Positions 5,281 to 6,059 of a DNA stretch of 6,059 nucleotides are shown in pieces; position 1 is the stretch's first letter, and each line of letters opens with the position of its first letter. Location: NCBI GenBank assembly GCA_003487665.1, contig DNFA01000048.1, positions 3,092 through 9,150 on the forward strand, in the 5' to 3' direction. Both the position numbers and the translations under genes were made by a program. A model generated the notes under the pieces. The model saw only the letters and a list, made by a program, of their open reading frames with translations, searched no databases and was not told where the DNA came from. The DNA is from Oscillibacter sp. (GTDB lineage: Bacteria; Bacillota; Clostridia; Oscillospirales; Oscillospiraceae).

Positions 5281-5877
5281 TTGTTTTTTAATCGAAACGG
5301 CGGCAGCGGCGGCGTGGAGTGGCTGCTGGTGGGGCTGGGCAATCCCGGCACCAAGTACGAATCCACCCGCCACAATATGGGCTGGCTGGCGCTGGACAGC
5401 CTGATGGAAAAGGAAAAATTCACCCTCAACAAGCTGCGCTTCAAGGCGTGGACAGGTATGCTGGACTACAAGGGGCATAAAATACTGGTGATGAAGCCCC
5501 AGACCTACATGAACCTGTCCGGCGAGTCCGTAGGCGAGGCGGCGCGATTCTATAAGGTGCCCGCCGACCATGTGCTGGTCATCTCTGACGACGTGTCCCT
5601 GCCCGTGGGCAAGCTGCGCATCCGCAAAAGCGGCTCCGCCGGCGGCCACAACGGGCTGAAGAACATCATCCAGCACCTGGGCACCGATGCTTTTCCCCGC
5701 ATCAAGGTGGGCGTTGGCATGCCCGAGCATCCCGACCACGAGATGATCGACTGGGTCATCGGCAAGCCCCAGGGCGAGGAGGCCAAGACCCTTCGCGCCG
5801 CGCTGGACAGAGCTGCGGAGGCGGCGCTGTGCATTGTTGACGAGGGCGCGGATAAGGCGATGAACAAATTCAACTAA
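5281..5877 (+). CDS. pth: peptidyl-tRNA hydrolase
   Basis: It releases tRNA from peptidyl-tRNAs that drop off the ribosome by cleaving the ester bond; it is a cytosolic monomer in the family. From the TTG start the product is 198 residues, about the family norm plus a short N-terminal tail (MFFNRNGGSGG) of a kind I recall from related clostridia. Seen: N21 in VGLGNPG (17-23), catalytic H31 in YESTRHNMG (26-34), N78 in KPQTYMNLSG (72-81), D103 in ISDDVSLPVG (101-110; many homologues have HDD or HDE here), and N124 in GSAGGHNGL (118-126). The gene is 85 nt after prs, with its own promoter. In many Firmicutes mfd follows, but here no gene begins before the window ends. I see no damage. Confidence 0.97.
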   Translation: MFFNRNGGSGGVEWLLVGLGNPGTKYESTRHNMGWLALDSLMEKEKFTLNKLRFKAWTGMLDYKGHKILVMKPQTYMNLSGESVGEAARFYKVPADHVLVISDDVSLPVGKLRIRKSGSAGGHNGLKNIIQHLGTDAFPRIKVGVGMPEHPDHEMIDWVIGKPQGEEAKTLRAALDRAAEAALCIVDEGADKAMNKFN

Positions 5878-5886
5878 ACACCGGCG

Positions 5887-5947
5887 GCGGGATCTTTTCC
5901 GCCCTGCCATCGTCAGACCTCCTCGACGTACACACGGTACGCCGTCG
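5887..5947. repeat. intergenic repeat, copy 1
   Basis: Positions 5887-5917 match 5988-6018 at 28 of 31 positions, and CGGTACGCCGTCG (5935-5947) recurs exactly at 6021-6033. The two conserved blocks are 17 nt apart here but 2 nt apart in copy 2. The copy contains GGCGG (5886-5890) pairing with CCGCC (5899-5903) around an 8-nt loop. It starts 9 nt after the pth stop and holds no gene. No T-run follows the hairpin, so any terminator role for pth is uncertain. Confidence 0.75.
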
Positions 5948-5952
5948 TCGGT

Positions 5953-5965
5953 CTGCCATCGGCAG
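5953..5965. repeat. short hairpin between the two repeat copies
   Basis: CTGCC (5953-5957) and GGCAG (5961-5965) pair around ATC. An outer CGTC (5943-5946) and GACG (5966-5969 region) could extend the stem. AAAAA follows rather than T's, so it would act as a terminator only for leftward transcription, if at all. Confidence 0.35.
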
Positions 5966-5987
5966 GACGAAAAATCTCTCCGCCGGG

Positions 5988-6033
5988 GCGGCATCTTTTC
6001 CGCCCTGCCTGCGTCAGATCCGGTACGCCGTCG
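5988..6033. repeat. intergenic repeat, copy 2 (shorter)
   Basis: This is the second copy of the block at 5887-5947, lacking 15 nt between the two conserved parts. GGGCGG (5986-5991) pairs with CCGCCC (6000-6005) around CATCTTTT. Compensated stems with the same TCTTTT loop core in both copies suggest that the hairpin matters. Confidence 0.75.
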
Positions 6034-6059
6034 ATAAACGTCCGTAGGGGACGGCGTCC
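6025..6059. repeat. inverted repeat with the start of a GTAGGGG-type intergenic element (cut)
   Basis: ACGCCGTC (6025-6032) is the exact reverse complement of GACGGCGT (6050-6057). Between them, GTAGGGG begins at 6044. GTAGGGG followed by a GC-rich palindrome is a pattern I recall from dispersed intergenic repeats in several bacteria; family membership here is inference. The element runs off the window end. Confidence 0.4.

Overview
The window is chromosomal housekeeping DNA from a high-GC member of the Clostridia, most likely an Oscillospirales/Oscillospiraceae relative. That placement is inferred from three things: strong Shine-Dalgarno sites, GTG/CTG-rich codon use, and gene layouts (trmL-pgk-tpiA-gpmI, and prs-pth) that I recall from that group. 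It was not tested by a search. There is no phage, CRISPR, toxin or transposase gene, and I see no new defence or mobile system. The points of interest are regulatory and evolutionary.

Left half, minus strand (about 3831 down to 1): a glycolytic operon in the order trmL (tRNA wobble 2'-O-methyltransferase), pgk (phosphoglycerate kinase), tpiA (triosephosphate isomerase), gpmI (cofactor-independent phosphoglycerate mutase, cut by the window edge). Gaps are only 24, 66 and 19 nt. A plausible promoter lies just before trmL, with two identical 8-bp direct repeats 17 bp apart. The last 69 visible codons of gpmI (positions 2-208) switch abruptly from GTG to GTC for valine, which suggests a recombined or chimeric 3' end.

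Centre (3768-4235): a 468-nt divergent intergenic region. From left to right it holds the trmL promoter, a GC-rich inverted repeat, and an A-tract-rich promoter with an extended -10 firing rightward. Next come a 30-codon leader ORF whose stop codon sits in the loop of a 19-bp intrinsic terminator, an 8-bp inverted repeat, and then prs. This looks like a translated-leader attenuator for prs, or a separate short terminated transcript.

Right half, plus strand: prs (ribose-phosphate pyrophosphokinase, complete) and pth (peptidyl-tRNA hydrolase, complete, TTG start). They are separated by a promoter whose -10 runs into a perfect 13-bp inverted repeat. After pth, the last 182 nt are non-coding and carry two copies of a degenerate, hairpin-forming intergenic repeat plus the start of a GTAGGGG-type repeat.

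Together the genes cover triose-phosphate interconversion, ATP-yielding lower glycolysis, PRPP supply for nucleotide synthesis, and two translation-quality functions (TrmL, Pth).
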